A DNA stretch of 64,000 nt from NCBI GenBank assembly GCA_036362985.1, contig JAYGXS010000003.1:4941618-5005617 (forward strand), given 5' to 3'. The notes beneath the pieces were generated by a model. That model was not told where the DNA came from, did no database searches, and saw only the letters and a list, made by a program, of their open reading frames with translations. The DNA comes from Ligula intestinalis. Taxonomy: Eukaryota > Platyhelminthes > Cestoda > Diphyllobothriidea > Diphyllobothriidae. Below, piece by piece: positions 35,177 through 46,839 of this stretch. Position 1 is the stretch's first letter. Every line of letters begins with the position of its first letter. Both the position numbers and the translations under genes were made by a program.

Positions 35177-35934
35177 AGCAGCTGAAAAAGGTTTTGTCAG
35201 AGCGATCACAGCTTTTTTCTACCCAAATATGTGTTCGGATTGACATGTTCGCGTGTGTCGCAAATATTGCAACTCTCTGTGTATGAATTAAACCCTTCTC
35301 ATACACGATGAAACCCGAAACGAAAGACAAACGAAGTTCTTGTTCCAGCGTCTGAGTGCTCTCCATTCCTCAAGAAGGATTGTTATCTGGTTACCGAATC
35401 GCCTGACTTTCAGTCTGCACGATTTTATCTTCCGACATTTCGTCATCCATGTAAGGGTTTGACACGCGGGCTAGGTGGCCGAGGAATCGTCATGTCATAT
35501 TCGAGCATATCGGATGGGTTTTTGGCGTGTAAAGACCTTCAGGTCGGCCTTCACACGATTAGTATATCAGCGGCAACTCATCGTCGATAGAGATAGAGGC
35601 TTAATAATCGGTATGCGATAGCACTTCGACTACAGGCAAAACATAATGTAACTCTCTGTGCAGAAATTGCATGTTCTTTTTTAATCACGAGGTCAATCGA
35701 AATACCAGCGATTGTGAATTCTTTTTTAATTAATTCCGTTCCCTCGCATTATTACCTGTTAAGAAATTGATCTTATAACAAATGAGTCTGCAAGGCAGAA
35801 GCTTTGGAAGTAAGAAATATTAAGATTTTAAAATAACAATAAATTAAGCATACCAATAGTAGCGAATATTCAAGTCCCAGGAAGCAGTTCAGAAGACGAA
35901 AATGCGATCACTGGAACAAGAGTTTTATTTGCCT

Positions 35935-35969
35935 GACGTTTCGGATTCCGTAGGAAATCCTTAGTCATA
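35935..35969 (-). ncRNA. Hammerhead-ribozyme-like motif in Penelope terminal repeat (copy D)
   Basis: The minus strand reads TGACTAAGGATTTCC, loop TAC, GGAATCCGAAACGTC. Helix II pairs well: GGATT with AATCC and CC with GG, with one bulged T. The GAAAC and GTC parts are intact, but CTGATGA has decayed to ATGACTA. The fold fits the hammerheads known from Penelope-like elements. Confidence 0.65.
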
Positions 35970-36109
35970 GGTTATCTTAAACAGGTCTGAGACATGCGCA
36001 GATGGCACGGTATTTAAAGTTCACAGCGGTCACCCGCATGCATTCTATAATTGTCAGTTCTTGTAGTCACCGCTTGAGGTCTTAATTGGTGCGGTGATTG
36101 GTCATTAAT

Positions 36110-36662
36110 TGCCACAGCGTTCATGTCCACGTCGTAAGCGGGTTTGGAAATTGCGCGACAAGTATGCCCGCTGTCGTCGGAAATGTTGTTGCACCAAGTC
36201 CTTCCCACGTGACTGATTCTCTTGCTCAGTAAAATGCCTCAGTACACCCTGAGTGAACGCCAAATCGTAGCGCTTGTTGATTGATTGGGGGCCTAAAAAT
36301 CATGACTCGAGCAGCTCGCGGCTTACGCGGTTGTCCCCTCTTGCGATTATTTCAGCCTTGGCAAACTTGAAAATATGGTTGGGTCCCGGTGAGTGAGCTG
36401 CAACCTGGGAGTTTGCGCCTTTCTTCCTCACCACCGCTGCATGCTCGGCCATTCGCGTCCGGAGTTATCTCCCAGTTTCTCCAACGTAGTTGCTTTGTCC
36501 ACAACTACACAAGATTTGGTAAACGACTCCAGCCATTTTCTGCCGTGGCAGTGGGTCTTTCGGCCTCATGACCCGGCGCCTGATGGTTGCTTCCAGCCTG
36601 TGTAAAACTACAACTCCAAGTGGGGTAAGTAGACGGCTGACTGCTTCCGATACATTTTTCAC
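36110..36662 (-). pseudogene. Penelope-like GIY-YIG endonuclease (copy D)
   Basis: The connector reads VVLHRLEATIRRRVMRPKDP, then GVVYQILCSCGQSNYVGETG, which carries the CxC pair and YVG as the YIG motif. A stop follows GETGR immediately. The frame then continues with RMAEHAAVVRKKGANSQVAA, FKFAKAEIIARGDNRVSREL and INKRYDLAFTQGVLRHF, which completes the nuclease apart from a second stop. Both catalytic tyrosine-containing motifs and the downstream arginine/glutamate region are recognisable. It lies downstream of the reverse transcriptase on the same strand, as in intact elements, but with a frame change. Confidence 0.85.
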
Positions 36663-36789
36663 CTACGGAAGAGCTCGCCAAGCGTTTGGGCCAGCTGGAC
36701 TTAATTTGTTCTCTGGTTTGCGTATGCACTGGTTGACAAAATTTTGAGAATAACCATTCGCTTTCAGTACCCATCAAACATATTGCAAT

Positions 36790-37350
36790 TCAGCAATTTT
36801 TTTCTTCCGCTTCGCTGCAATGCATCTCGACGCGCCGGAATAGCGCTCTTACGCAGCTGCGTTTATGACCGATTGGGTGGTTGCTGTTGTAGTTCAGGAC
36901 TTGCATAGTGTTGGTTGCTTTCCTGAACACTTTTGTCTTCAGGCCACCATCGTCTTTGCGGCAAACGAGGACATCCAGGGAGGCCAGTTGGCTGTTTTCT
37001 TCTTCCTCCATCATCAATTGAATGTCCGAGAAGATGGCATTTAGACGTTTCTTGAATTTCAGCACCTGAGCCCGCTCAATTATGACGAATGTGTCGTCTA
37101 CATACCGAGCCCAGAGTTTCGGTCTGTGGTGTCGGACAACCAGCAACTCCAGCCGTTGCAGGACCGCCTCTGTTATGATTCCGGAAATAGGCGAACCCAA
37201 AGGCGTGCCCTTTACCTGCTCGTAGATAGTTCCGTTGAAAGTAAAGTACGTCTTCAGGCAGAACTTTAGGAACTGGAGGATTTGAGCGTGCCTGAGGCTA
37301 TTCTCCGTTTTGTCGTATTTCTCTCGTAGGAGTAGTTGGATTTTCTCGAC
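36790..37350 (-). pseudogene. Penelope-like reverse transcriptase, 5'-truncated (copy D)
   Basis: The open part shows FNGTIYEQVKGTPLGSPISG (palm), LWARYVDDTFVII with the YVDD aspartates (complement of 37093-37104), MMEEEENSQLASLDVLVCRK and the downstream NSNHPIGHKRSCVRALFRR. The open frame continues to 37410, but residues upstream of about 37350 come from the inverted terminal repeat and not from the polymerase. The N-terminal fingers region is missing. This is one of the longest open polymerase segments in the window, but it is not functional without its N-terminus. Confidence 0.88.
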
Positions 37351-37531
37351 GGCCGACGACAACGGGCATAATTGTCGCGCAATTACCAAACCTGCATCCG
37401 GCGCGGACAAGAACGCTGTGGCAATAAATGAGCAATCTTCGCACCAATTAAGACCTCAAGCGGTAACTAGAAGAGCTGATAATTATAGTACGCATGCTGT
37501 GAACTATAAATACAGTGCAATCTGTGCATGA
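37350..37531 (+). repeat. Inverted terminal repeat of Penelope copy D
   Basis: Plus-strand relative of minus-strand 36014-36190. Shared stretches include AACGCTGTGGCAAT, GCACCAATTAAGACCTCAAG and AATTATAG then GCATGC. It is fused to the truncated reverse transcriptase. The hammerhead-like motif present at the other end is not repeated here. Confidence 0.75.
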
Positions 37532-37539
37532 AGCTGCAG

Positions 37540-38560
37540 CAGTTGTTCGGTGTCTCGGATATGGAACATGCTGCACCCACGGCACTTTCAAATATATACG
37601 AAAATTAAAATAGCAGGTTAACGTTTGCGACCCAGAGCTGAATATCATAGGACATAAAAGTGATTTTAGTTGTTCAAATTCCAAAATTAAATGTTTAAAC
37701 TGGACGCTGCAATCGAAAAAAGGGATTCCTGTAAGCAAATATAAGCAAAACCCATGTTGTTGTTGAAAACTGTTTTTTTTAGGATCATTCTTACAATTCC
37801 TTAGAGAAGGGCATTTGAGTTTATGCAAACCTTACCTTACAATAAGTTTCAGGATAAAACCAATGAAAACGAATGCTCTAGGGACTCTTCAAATCCCTGA
37901 TTTTTGAAGATTCAATCTTCTCCTGCGAAAAAACTATTAAAAGTAAAATGTTTAAGGTAAAAAATACTTTTGCTGTTAAACTACGTGGCCTTATTTCGCT
38001 GCCATCTATACACTGCTTCACAGGATCAAAATTGACCTTTCTTCACCTCTTAATTAATTCAACTGGCATTTTTCGACCCATTAGCAGTGCAACAATATGC
38101 ATTCTTTATAAATTAAACTCAGAAACACTCTCCAGCATCATTGCCGATCAGAAGCAAGCAAAACGCAAATTAACGAAGATTATGTTTTACTTTTATTCAG
38201 AATCAGGGCCGATATGGTGGCTTTTTCACTTATGGGTAAACTACATTCCTTTTATGACACAGCCTGGCAGGTAGATCAGGCCTATTTAAGCCCAATAAGT
38301 ACGTCGGAATGAACTTTGACTATTTATTTATGTCCATCGGTCCTAAACCCGTATAATAACGTAGCTAAGAATTAAAAGCCAAAATTGGAAAGCAATAGCA
38401 ACTTGTTATCCTTTTATGAATTTCTCTGTCCCGCTGTGCCTGGACAGCGGCGATGACAGCTATAAAAGCTAGATATAGGTAAAAATTATTACTGGCATAG
38501 ACAGGGGAAAGTGTAATGTTCATATCTGGCTGATTAGCCGTCATCCACCAGTTATATCCA
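37540..38560. other. AT-rich, nothing recognised
   Basis: The frames at 37448-37828 and 37948-38274 lack family resemblance and cannot be supported as genes. Confidence 0.5.
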
Positions 38561-38569
38561 CACTCAAAT

Positions 38570-38645
38570 GGTGTCCCACCAGAGTTTTCAACGCGAGAAC
38601 TTTTTTTAAATAAGAGACAGACACTCTAACCATTGAGCCACAAGC
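38570..38645 (-). repeat. tRNA-derived SINE head
   Basis: The minus strand carries TGGCTCAATGGTTAGAG, which fits the tRNA A box, and about 35 bases later CGCGTTGAAAACTCTG, a decayed B box (expected GGTTCGAnTCC). The spacing suits an internal RNA polymerase III promoter. An A-rich insertion lies in the anticodon region. It is related to 45603-45668. It is not a functional tRNA: acceptor and D stems do not pair convincingly. Confidence 0.5.
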
Positions 38646-39429
38646 TTGTTGTCTAAGCAATCTAGGTCACGGGATATTGCTTCTCACTGCGCTTGACTCC
38701 GATCAAAATGTTCACACGTTCGAGGATCGGGTTGGACCCCAGTTGGGTTGAGCAAAAATTCAAGTGCGTAGAAATCTCTTTATAATGGTAAAAATTATTT
38801 AGACACAATAAAAACCAAAGAGGGCAGAGGACGAAGCATAAAGCCTTATATTCTGATGGTGCTTTAACGTCTAAGAGTGAAGTTCAAAGTAAGACTCCCT
38901 TGACAGTGGCAAGACGCCCAATGCCAGCTTATATATCTGCCAACCAATTGATTAAATCCATATTTTCCACTCAAATGTTTCCCAGGTTGGCTTTCTAAAA
39001 GAACGCCTTATCGAAAGCAAAACGTAAAAATTGGGCTCTTTGCTATTTAGAGAGAAAAACTGTTAAATTGTAACCAATTCTGCAGTTATGATGCCTCCAT
39101 ATAATACTACGCCACCTATTTGGGCCTATTCAGTGGTTTTCCTCGGAAAATTTCCAACAAGACAGTTATCTTCCTTTACGAGACCAGTAGTGGGCAAATT
39201 TCTCTAAACGCTGCGTTATGAGGATACATAACGCATTTTGACTTTATGCACTGCCTACCTTATATATCGGAAATTCAACATGTTTCTGAGACCGCTTTAT
39301 GCCGCAAACGGACAATAATACAAACGGAAATAATAGTGATAAAAGGTTTCCTGGAGCGATGAAACTGCTTATGCATCTCCATGCACACAGCTAAGGATTT
39401 TTTTATTCAACATGCCGACATTTGCGAAA

Positions 39430-39825
39430 CTAAGAAAAAATATTAATACATCTCTCAGGTATCGTAGTACGATAAATTTCACGTCATACTACAAATGCCT
39501 TGAAATGTTGAACAGTTTGTAGTCGTAAAGAACTTCCGTAATGAATTTTGAATCTCTTGGATATGACCATAAACACTTTTACTATGAAGTAAATTTCAAT
39601 AAATTTTCCGAAAAAAGTGACTTTCTCTTAAGAAAAAAAAGAATAAATACATCTTTCAGGTATCGTAGTACCATCAGTTCCACGTAATCCTATAAATGCC
39701 GTGAAATTTTGAACAGTTCGTAGTCGTTCAAAGCTTCTGTAATGAATTTTGAATCTCTTAAATATGATTATCAACATTTATAGTCTGAAGTAAATTTCTA
39801 TACATTTTCCGAAAAAAAATGACTG
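39430..39825 (+). repeat. Tandem duplication, two units of about 201 bp
   Basis: Two adjacent units share AGGTATCGTAGTAC at a spacing of 201 bases, AATGAATTTTGAATCTCTT, and CCGAAAAAA at their ends. Identity is roughly 80-85% by eye, so the duplication is old. Only two units are present, too few for a satellite. Confidence 0.85.
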
Positions 39826-40059
39826 TGTATTTTAGGTCGGATTCATGTGGAATATATCCATAAATTAACAAAACATCACCAAAACAGCATGTCGCGTAAA
39901 AAGGAGATCTAAAACAAAAGTCCAGTGCCGTTTAGTTTTATGTTAATTAAAACAGTTATATAAGGGATTACACCTTTTAAATGTACTTATGTTGGATGTA
40001 AGGCTGATATATTTGTCTGCATGATAAAACTAAGGTGCAAATGAAAAACTTTTTTAAAT

Positions 40060-41080
40060 CAATATTTGATTTTTCTGAGAGTAAATGGGACAATTTTGGA
40101 GTGATCTCTAAGATCTGTCATTCCAATCTGCCTTACAACCATTGTACACTATTTCTGTTACTTGCAGATTCCGTTCTACGATTATAAATACATACAAGGG
40201 GTGGCAAAATTAAGTGCTAGTATTTAAACAAACCACAGATCTTCTGTATGCTTCTTAGATATACATTACTTGCAATATATTGAACAAAAGTATTTTAATG
40301 CATGTTTTAGTAAACAAAATAATTTATCAGTATATATTCCATCAAATATATTAATATTTGTTTATGTCCCAAAATATTTGATGTGGTAAAAAAAAGATAC
40401 AGTTAAAACAATCGGTTGTCCTTTGCGAGGAAAACAAGAAAACATTTGACAATATAAATCTTTAATCTGAAATTCTTTCTTATTTTAGGAAAATAACGCA
40501 AGTGCTTGCATTTGCTTTCACTCGCGTTTTTTATATACAAGACAAAGTTTTTCGGTTCCTGGATGGGCTTTAAAGCCATATTTTACATTTACACTCTATA
40601 CCACAAGAACAAAGTAATTGTTTCTGTTTTACTAATTAGCAGGATGCATTTTGTCAAAATCTAGCAACCTCTTGCTTCGCAAAATCCTGCCCTGTATCCT
40701 TTAATAACATGAAGTTAATAGGCAGCATTTGTTAATATTAGACTTCTTGTGGATAAAATGCCTTAATCCTTCCAGTCTAAGCTGTCAATTTTAATTACCA
40801 TTTAGAATTATTTTTCTATATTTGTCAGACGTAGTAGAAAAATGCTAAGGGGAGAACTGCCATTCATTAACTGATAGTTTTTATGGATTATGGCTTTTAA
40901 TATCCGTTCAGTATAATACGCCTTCGCTAATTTTTCGCTGTCGTTTTAAGACGTGAAAAAAATTGTGAATGTCTGATTTCGAGTTAAAGCAATTTATTTT
41001 CAGAATGACAACGAATGATTCAATGTGACTCATTAACAATAACTGCCTGTTGGCAAAATGTTTAAACCCATGAAAGCAAA
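40060..41080 (+). repeat. Dispersed repeat B, copy 2
   Basis: Direct relative of 26990-28000, strongly AT-rich and without conserved coding frames. Similarity is clearest at 40076-40250 and 40590-40800. Confidence 0.55.
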
Positions 41081-41099
41081 CTGTAGAATAAAAGTGTTG

Positions 41100-44000
41100 C
41101 TGATGAGTTAATAATGTAGCTTTTTCCTGCTACCAGGGGTTTGAATATCACTGAGGCCATCAACCGCTTCAAAAGTGGACCTGATAGATATTTTAAAAAA
41201 ACTATCAGCAAATTATACTTTAACTGATACTTTGTTGATAATTGGCCCTTACTTTTAGCTTAAGTGATCAAAATAAAGATTAACAGCTTGCAGAGACATT
41301 TAGCTCAATTAATGCTATTGTATAATTCCATACGTTCGAGTAAGATACTACCATAAAATATGACTTAAGTAAATGTTAAGCTTAAAATAACAAGGTTCCT
41401 CATTCATAATGGTAACCAGCGGGTATACGTTAGCATTTGGTAAATGCTCCTCGAGCAGCTTTATTTATGTGGGAACACGATACAAGTAAATAGGGGCGAA
41501 AAGGTCGGTCCGGTTACGCCGTGGTTGTGTTTGTAATAGCCGGTCCAGGGAGAAGAAGAGGCAAACGAGGCATAATGTTAGCCACGGCAGGCACATATCT
41601 TGCAGAAGGATTATTTGTGCATGTAAAGCCGACTTTCTCAACCCGGGAGCGGCTGCTTCTGCTAGTACCAATGGTCGTAGGACCTTATGGGTTACCTAAG
41701 AGGCACCGTTGGTGTCCACACGATGCACGAAATCAAAAATATGAGTGATACTGATGCTGTTAGTGCTCCTTTTTTCATTTTTTCATAACCATGCTAGCAA
41801 TTGCTTCTTTAATATTTGGAAAAGCGCCAACTTGTGTGAAACACCGCGAGCCAGCTGCTCTTCTGCATGTTGTGATGGGAATTGTTGTAAATTTAAATGT
41901 TTTATCATCATCGGAGACTTATTTTTTGGAAGGGCCTCCTAACGACAAACAACAGTACTGGTACTGTAAAAATGCAGCTCAACAAATTAATAATTATCTG
42001 CACCGTCGAGCAGCACGTTGTTACGCGAAGAAAAACGAGAAACCTTCTGATCAGTCTCTGTGGGATTTAGCCAAATGCATATTTAACTAGCAATTGAATG
42101 CAGCCAAGGAGTGAAAGGCCATGCCTTGGCCAAGCTACCAGTGGTAAATGTCATACCAAGGCTGTCGAAAATGCTCACAAATAGGCCTAATAAATATTTT
42201 AAATCTCACAAAACATCAGAAAATCATATTTTACAAGTCAAGTTTCCCCTTCTCTGGAAAAGTAATCATTCGTATATGGTTAAAACTTTTTGAAGCATTG
42301 AACGGGTATATAAAAAGTTCAGGGACATTGCACACATTTTAAAGCATGGTATTTCTGCATCAGTTGTCCTTCTTTGCAAGACGCCTGCCCATCCTCGTAT
42401 TGTCAACTTAAAAATCCAACTTGAGCAAACGCTTTGCCTGACGTACAAACTTTCCTTATTTTGAAGTTGCAGAATCTTTCTAAACATGATCATTGAGCCA
42501 GTATATTCATATAGGAAAGTGTTACAAGTTAAAACATGTTGATTTTCTCATATCAAATAGGGACAAAGGAGGTTGGGGTCGAAACAATTGGACTGCTTAC
42601 GCAATGGGAGGGTTCGGTACGGCCGGCCAGGAGAAAAGGGTAGAGAAAGAGATAGCGCAGCGGACTGCATGCCGTTAGCTGACTGCAGTCAATTTGGATA
42701 GCTTTGCCTGCACTAATATATCACCCATAGGGTTAAGCTTGTGACCATACAATGTACGGAGTCAATGCTGTTGTCCAAAAGGGTGCTATTTATGTTTCTG
42801 ACTTCATATTTTCACAGCCATGCCAGAAGGTTTATGTTGTTTTAGCACCGACTCTTTCAAGCAACTGCGTTGCTAATGCAATCCTGCATTTTCTGATAGA
42901 AATTCTTTCAGCTTTAAATATTTTCTTAATAGAAACAACTAATTTGTCATCAGGCCTTTGCTACGTTTATTTGCAATCCCATTGCTATACAAATTCACAT
43001 CTGCAAGTGGCAGATAATTTGCACTGTCGAACAGCACAATGCCACAGGATGAATAGGAAATCATTACTGTGCGGTCTGCAGGGACTGTGCTACGAGTATT
43101 CAAACTTGACTGTCAGACTTATTTCGCCAGATGAACTGACTGTGAGCACAATAGAAGACGTCATGCTGTTGGAGAAGTAATTATATAGACAAGCAACAAT
43201 CCATCGCAACATAATGAAAATAATAAACATATCCGTCTGTGCGCATGAATACTGCTTAGGGGTTATAAACTGCAGAAGTGCAGCTCATGTTGTATTAGCT
43301 GAGTCAGCCGAATGAAGTGGTGTCTGCCTTTCTCAAATTAACCAGGAAAATCTATTTCATCCAAAAACTGAATAAAATGTTTAAATTTGCGAAATATCAC
43401 ACCATTTAAGCACTTTCATACCTACCTAGATTTATAACGAAGGAGGCGTCTTAGTGGCAAAATAACGGAACTATCGAAAGCTCAATGCTGCTGAAAAAAA
43501 TTCGATTATTTCAATATCTACGATGGCTTTTACGCAATCGAAAATTAATCTTCACTTCGGTCGTCCAACATGTTCACACACGCATTTGCGACTTCTGTAT
43601 TATTTTTAAATAATGAAGTAAATACTATTTTAATGGAATTGAATTTTATCACTATCAAAAATAACGAGGTTTCTGATACAAGGTTACCACAGGTTAATAT
43701 ATTCTTGATTACACTCCAAGCTTACGTCAATATTTAAATTGGTAAGTGCGCAAAAGTATGCTTTGAGTAAGGTTAAAAATGACATACCAAAAACCAATAA
43801 CTGTCTATTTCTTATTTTTTAATTTAACGTGGACATACAGCGCAAGCCGCTGTAATCCAAGTCATATAAACATCATGCAATGGAGCGTTGTTTGCGAGTT
43901 TACAACGTTTCCCCGTCTTGCCGTCAGAAGTGTCGTCCTGTTTCTGCAACGTATTACGCTTTCAAAATATATTCGTTTTTAAAAAAGACTGCAGACATTT

Positions 44001-44180
44001 GTTGATGCCAGATAGTAGCTTGGTCTCATAGCATGCAACCTAATTGTTCATTTCGGTTTGCATGTGACACGTACCCAAATGGTACAAAAAGACTGATCAC
44101 GGCCTTAGAGGTATACTTGATTCATAGAAAGGTGTATTTAGTTTACTCAGTTTCGCTGATGGGCCTTTTATCCAAAAGCC
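41100..44180. other. No supported gene
   Basis: Frames of 99 and 142 codons exist (41791-42090 and 42752-43180), but they show no known motif, start context or relative. Short stretches in both (near 41995 and 43015: TGCACCGTCGAGCAGCAC against TGCACTGTCGAACAGCAC) resemble each other, which points to another diverged repeat and not to a gene pair. Confidence 0.5.
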
Positions 44181-44189
44181 CGTTTCCAG

Positions 44190-44600
44190 TATTTTAAGCT
44201 GAAAAATTGTCTTCCGATTTGCAGCAGCGTATCTTCAGACGCCGAAACAGCAATATAAGTTAACATCGTGCGTAGCTGATTGGGTGGCGCGGTTAAGGTG
44301 CTGTTCTTTTGCCGTATTCTAAGCCTTCCCCTGCAGTTCGATCCTTGTCACTCTAATATATGCGGCATACGAGGACAGCAATGAAGGTCACCCGTTTTGT
44401 TTTCTTACTTTGATATCGGAATTCAATTCTCGGAAAAATAGTGCTGACACGTTTTTCAAAGTCAGCACATCAATAAGGCAGTTGATGATGACAGTATCAT
44501 CCACATACGAAGACCAGCATTTTGTTGCAATAAACGTGAAATAAACGGCAGAAGGATCGTCTCCGCTAGGACCCCTGAAATCAGCGTGTTATTATTTCTT
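44190..44600 (-). pseudogene. Penelope-like reverse transcriptase fragment, copy D subfamily
   Basis: With several frameshifts the minus strand reads SGVLAETILL, WSSYVDDTVIINCL (YVDD site, about 44490-44530), AVLVCRIY and, further down, HPISYARC then LFRRLKIRCCKSEDN. These follow the order of copy D (SPISGIITEAVL, YVDDTFVII, DVLVCRK, HPIGHKRSCVRALFRR). The fragment abuts the plus-strand endonuclease at 44605 head to head. Confidence 0.75.
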
Positions 44601-44604
44601 CTCG

Positions 44605-45190
44605 GTGTGTGGTTGCATGACGATTCATCTTATAAATAATATGCATGCTTTTGAAACAAGTACGCGTACCTGTGGAGCAGGCTATATTAGTAGCGCGACT
44701 CGGCGCATATTTAAAAGAATAAAGAAACACCTCCCGCAATGCGTAATGAAGGGTAAATTCAATACCACCAGAACCATCAACATCTCTATTCTAGCGCACA
44801 TTTTGGATTCCGGATATCAAGTGGAAACCAACGAAGCCTTCAGGGTAATCTACAGGGTCCCGCCAAGCTACCCTAAGTCAATGGGTCAGCGCCCGGTGGC
44901 AACAGCAGAAGCAACTGCTATCCGGTTGAGGAACCCAATTTTGTGTGCACATAAAAACCTGCTGCAAGCCCTAAGCTTAGCATAGCCAACGGCCACATAG
45001 CAACCGGCATTTTTTCTCCGAGACCTCTCTCTTGCCCTTCCTCCCTTCTTCAAAATTACTGGTTGATTAGCCACTCGTTACTTCCCTTCCGCCTATGCCC
45101 TGGATTAATTTGCTTGAAACGTTGAACTTCATTTACCTACAATTTACCTTTAACGCTTTACCCCCCTTCTACATAAATGAAATGGCCTGA
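44605..45190 (+). pseudogene. Penelope-like GIY-YIG endonuclease C-terminal part and 3' end (copy E)
   Basis: The frame 44605-44985 contains CGAGYISSATRRIFKRIKKH (a decayed YIGR region), LPQCVMKGKFN, ILAHILDSGYQVETNEAFRV and VATAEATAIRLRNPILCAHK. It is the close relative of copy F (53825-54130). About 200 bases of 3' untranslated sequence follow, ending in GGCCTGATGAG. No polymerase of the same subfamily precedes it. The first ~25 residues of the open frame are not part of the nuclease. Confidence 0.85.
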
Positions 45191-45194
45191 TGAG

Positions 45195-45295
45195 GATTTA
45201 TTGAACGTATACGGATGTTCGCCAATTACTCTTTGAATTTCTGTGGTGGGAATTTTGCAACCTTAAAACATAATAACCTGGAATGAGCACTCATT
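45195..45295 (-). pseudogene. Short transposase remnant next to Penelope copy E
   Basis: The minus strand reads CFKVAK, then decays. It aligns with the end of the larger transposase remnant at 54320-54650 and lies at the same distance behind a Penelope 3' end. On its own it would not be recognisable. Confidence 0.45.
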
Positions 45296-45602
45296 TTCTC
45301 GGAGCTCACAGTGTTTCAACTTTCCAGTCATGTAACGTCATACATCAGCATGTTTAATGGTGCTTCACAAGTTACATCAAAAAATTAAGGTACAACTCTT
45401 GAACGAGTAATCGAGTGGGGACATATATAACTGCTGTATTCTGTCTAGTGTTTGTTATATCCTTCTCAGCCCCTCTCCTGAGCATCGTTTGCATCTACAT
45501 ACATAGGAAGACATACCTTACCGACGAAGCCAAGAGAGACTGCAATGAGCATTTCTGTACTATTAGCCATCATCAGCCAGCCATATCTAAGTCCGGATGT
45601 TG

Positions 45603-45668
45603 CGATCTGCAAATCGAAGCCGCGAAGTTCTCATTTAGGAGCCCAATGATCTAACCACTGTGTTAGAG
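45603..45668 (-). repeat. tRNA-derived SINE head
   Basis: The minus strand has CAGTGGTTAGAT (A-box type) and GGCTTCGATTTGC (B-box type) with GGGCTCC between them, the typical look of a tRNA-derived SINE. It shares the CTC(C/T)TAA...GAA(C/A)TT layout with 38570-38645. Confidence 0.55.
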
Positions 45669-46059
45669 ATTACTTGGAAAAGCCGTGACCTTTTTACTCA
45701 TATGTGCATACGCCCTATCAATCACCAAAATCTCAACCTTCACCCATGCCAATTCCACGCCAACGCACATAATCACTGCTTGCACCATGCAGACTGGCTC
45801 GCCATTTCTCACATTCCAAACCTAACGTGACAGACACGGTCAAACGACCTGCTGTACCGGTGTGCGCGCTAACACTGATGTCGCACTCAAAATAAGTCCA
45901 TCAACAGGTCACCGACGCAGGGTAAAATCGATCCCGTGGACTCTTTGGGAGTTCGCAAAAGGGCATTGAGAAGGATTGAAATACTGACCATCGTGCAGCT
46001 TAATTCCAAGTCATTTCAGTCAAGTCAAAATTCCAGCTCTTCATGCAGCTTTCGTTTGA

Positions 46060-46350
46060 CGTCTTGATTATCTCGCCCAGAAAATGGGCAAGTTGATGCC
46101 CTTGGTATAGTAAATATGAACAAATCAGACATCCATGGTAATCCGTCGTGCTCCTGGATAATCCAGCTAGAGTGTCTGATTTCCAAGCCGGAAATTGTGT
46201 AAATAATATTCAATAGATGAGGAAAAAATCAAATCTCTCAGATATAAAAAGTGTGCGCATTTACTGCCCAGTGAACCTGCATGATACATATTGTATTCAG
46301 AATGGATAATTTTAACATCTGCTAACTCCTTTGATGGCAATTGCAGCTTA
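46060..46350 (+). repeat. Dispersed repeat C, copy 2
   Basis: Direct relative of 11120-11530, followed by block D at 46840, just as copy 1 is followed by block D. Confidence 0.55.
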
Positions 46351-46839
46351 AACTCGTCCTTGCGCATTGATTTGGTTCCAAAACGACTATTTGACGAATT
46401 TGTGTACTCCCAGTTGCCTTAAGGAGCCAAGCAGCAAATTATAGGAAACAATACATTGTTTGTAATGTGTACAATATTCATGTCCAGTCCACTTTAATGA
46501 TACTCTTAATATGAAAACCCTAAATTCATTTGCATTAATTTGTGCAGAACGCCGGCACTATCGAACAGTTACCGAATAAAATTCGCGAAAACTCCCCAGT
46601 CGAAGGGTCGCAGATTGCTTAACAATATTGAGAGTGTTCTTCGAAGACTTTTGGGGTTATCAAAGAATATATGAAGCACTGTGCATTCCTTTTGAAATAA
46701 GTACACAAATATGGCAGTCTTTTGTCTCCCCGTCAAAATCCTAACAAGATGGAGGAAGTAATTAAAATCACATTTTGGAAGAAATGCCACACAGTCTACT
46801 AAATAACTCAAATGATCAAATGAATCTCAGTTAATGCCA

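Larger units (their letters stand above)
32820..35870 (+). repeat. Large dispersed repeat U, copy U4 (interrupted by Penelope copy C)
   Basis: The left arm (32830-33247) matches 22.6-23.1 kb of U2. After the Penelope insertion it continues at 34094 with GATCGCTGCAAC, block D (34200-34380), GCCGAGTCATCATC...AGCAATAAGTGCACAAG (34635-34735), the 34860-35050 segment and the GTGGCCGAGGAATCGTCATG block (35480). Removing 33248-34093 plus one direct repeat restores a sequence collinear with U2. Confidence 0.65.
35890..37531 (-). mobile_element. Penelope-like element, second subfamily, with inverted terminal repeat (copy D)
   Basis: Read on the minus strand: a 5'-truncated reverse transcriptase (from about 37350), the connector, a GIY-YIG endonuclease (36662 to about 36110) and a 3' region with a hammerhead-like motif (35935-35969). 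The segment 36014-36190 (minus strand) reappears in inverted orientation at 37350-37531, at about 80% identity by eye, directly fused to the truncated reverse transcriptase. The motifs differ from copies A-C (KGTPLGSPISGIIT instead of EGVAMGSPLGP), so this is another subfamily. Several frameshifts and stops show that it is dead. Confidence 0.82.

Noticed and set aside
36389..36605. Plus-strand frames over the copy D endonuclease
   Set aside because: Antisense shadows of the GIY-YIG coding region, which is clearly on the minus strand.
42752..43180. 142-codon plus-strand open frame
   Set aside because: No motif, no relative and no start or splice context. Part of it matches a diverged repeat near 41995.
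44289..44355. tRNA-like A and B boxes (GTGGCGCGGTTAAGG ... AGTTCGATCC)
   Set aside because: The stretch lies inside the minus-strand Penelope reverse transcriptase remnant and translates in register with it, so the promoter-like words are coincidental.
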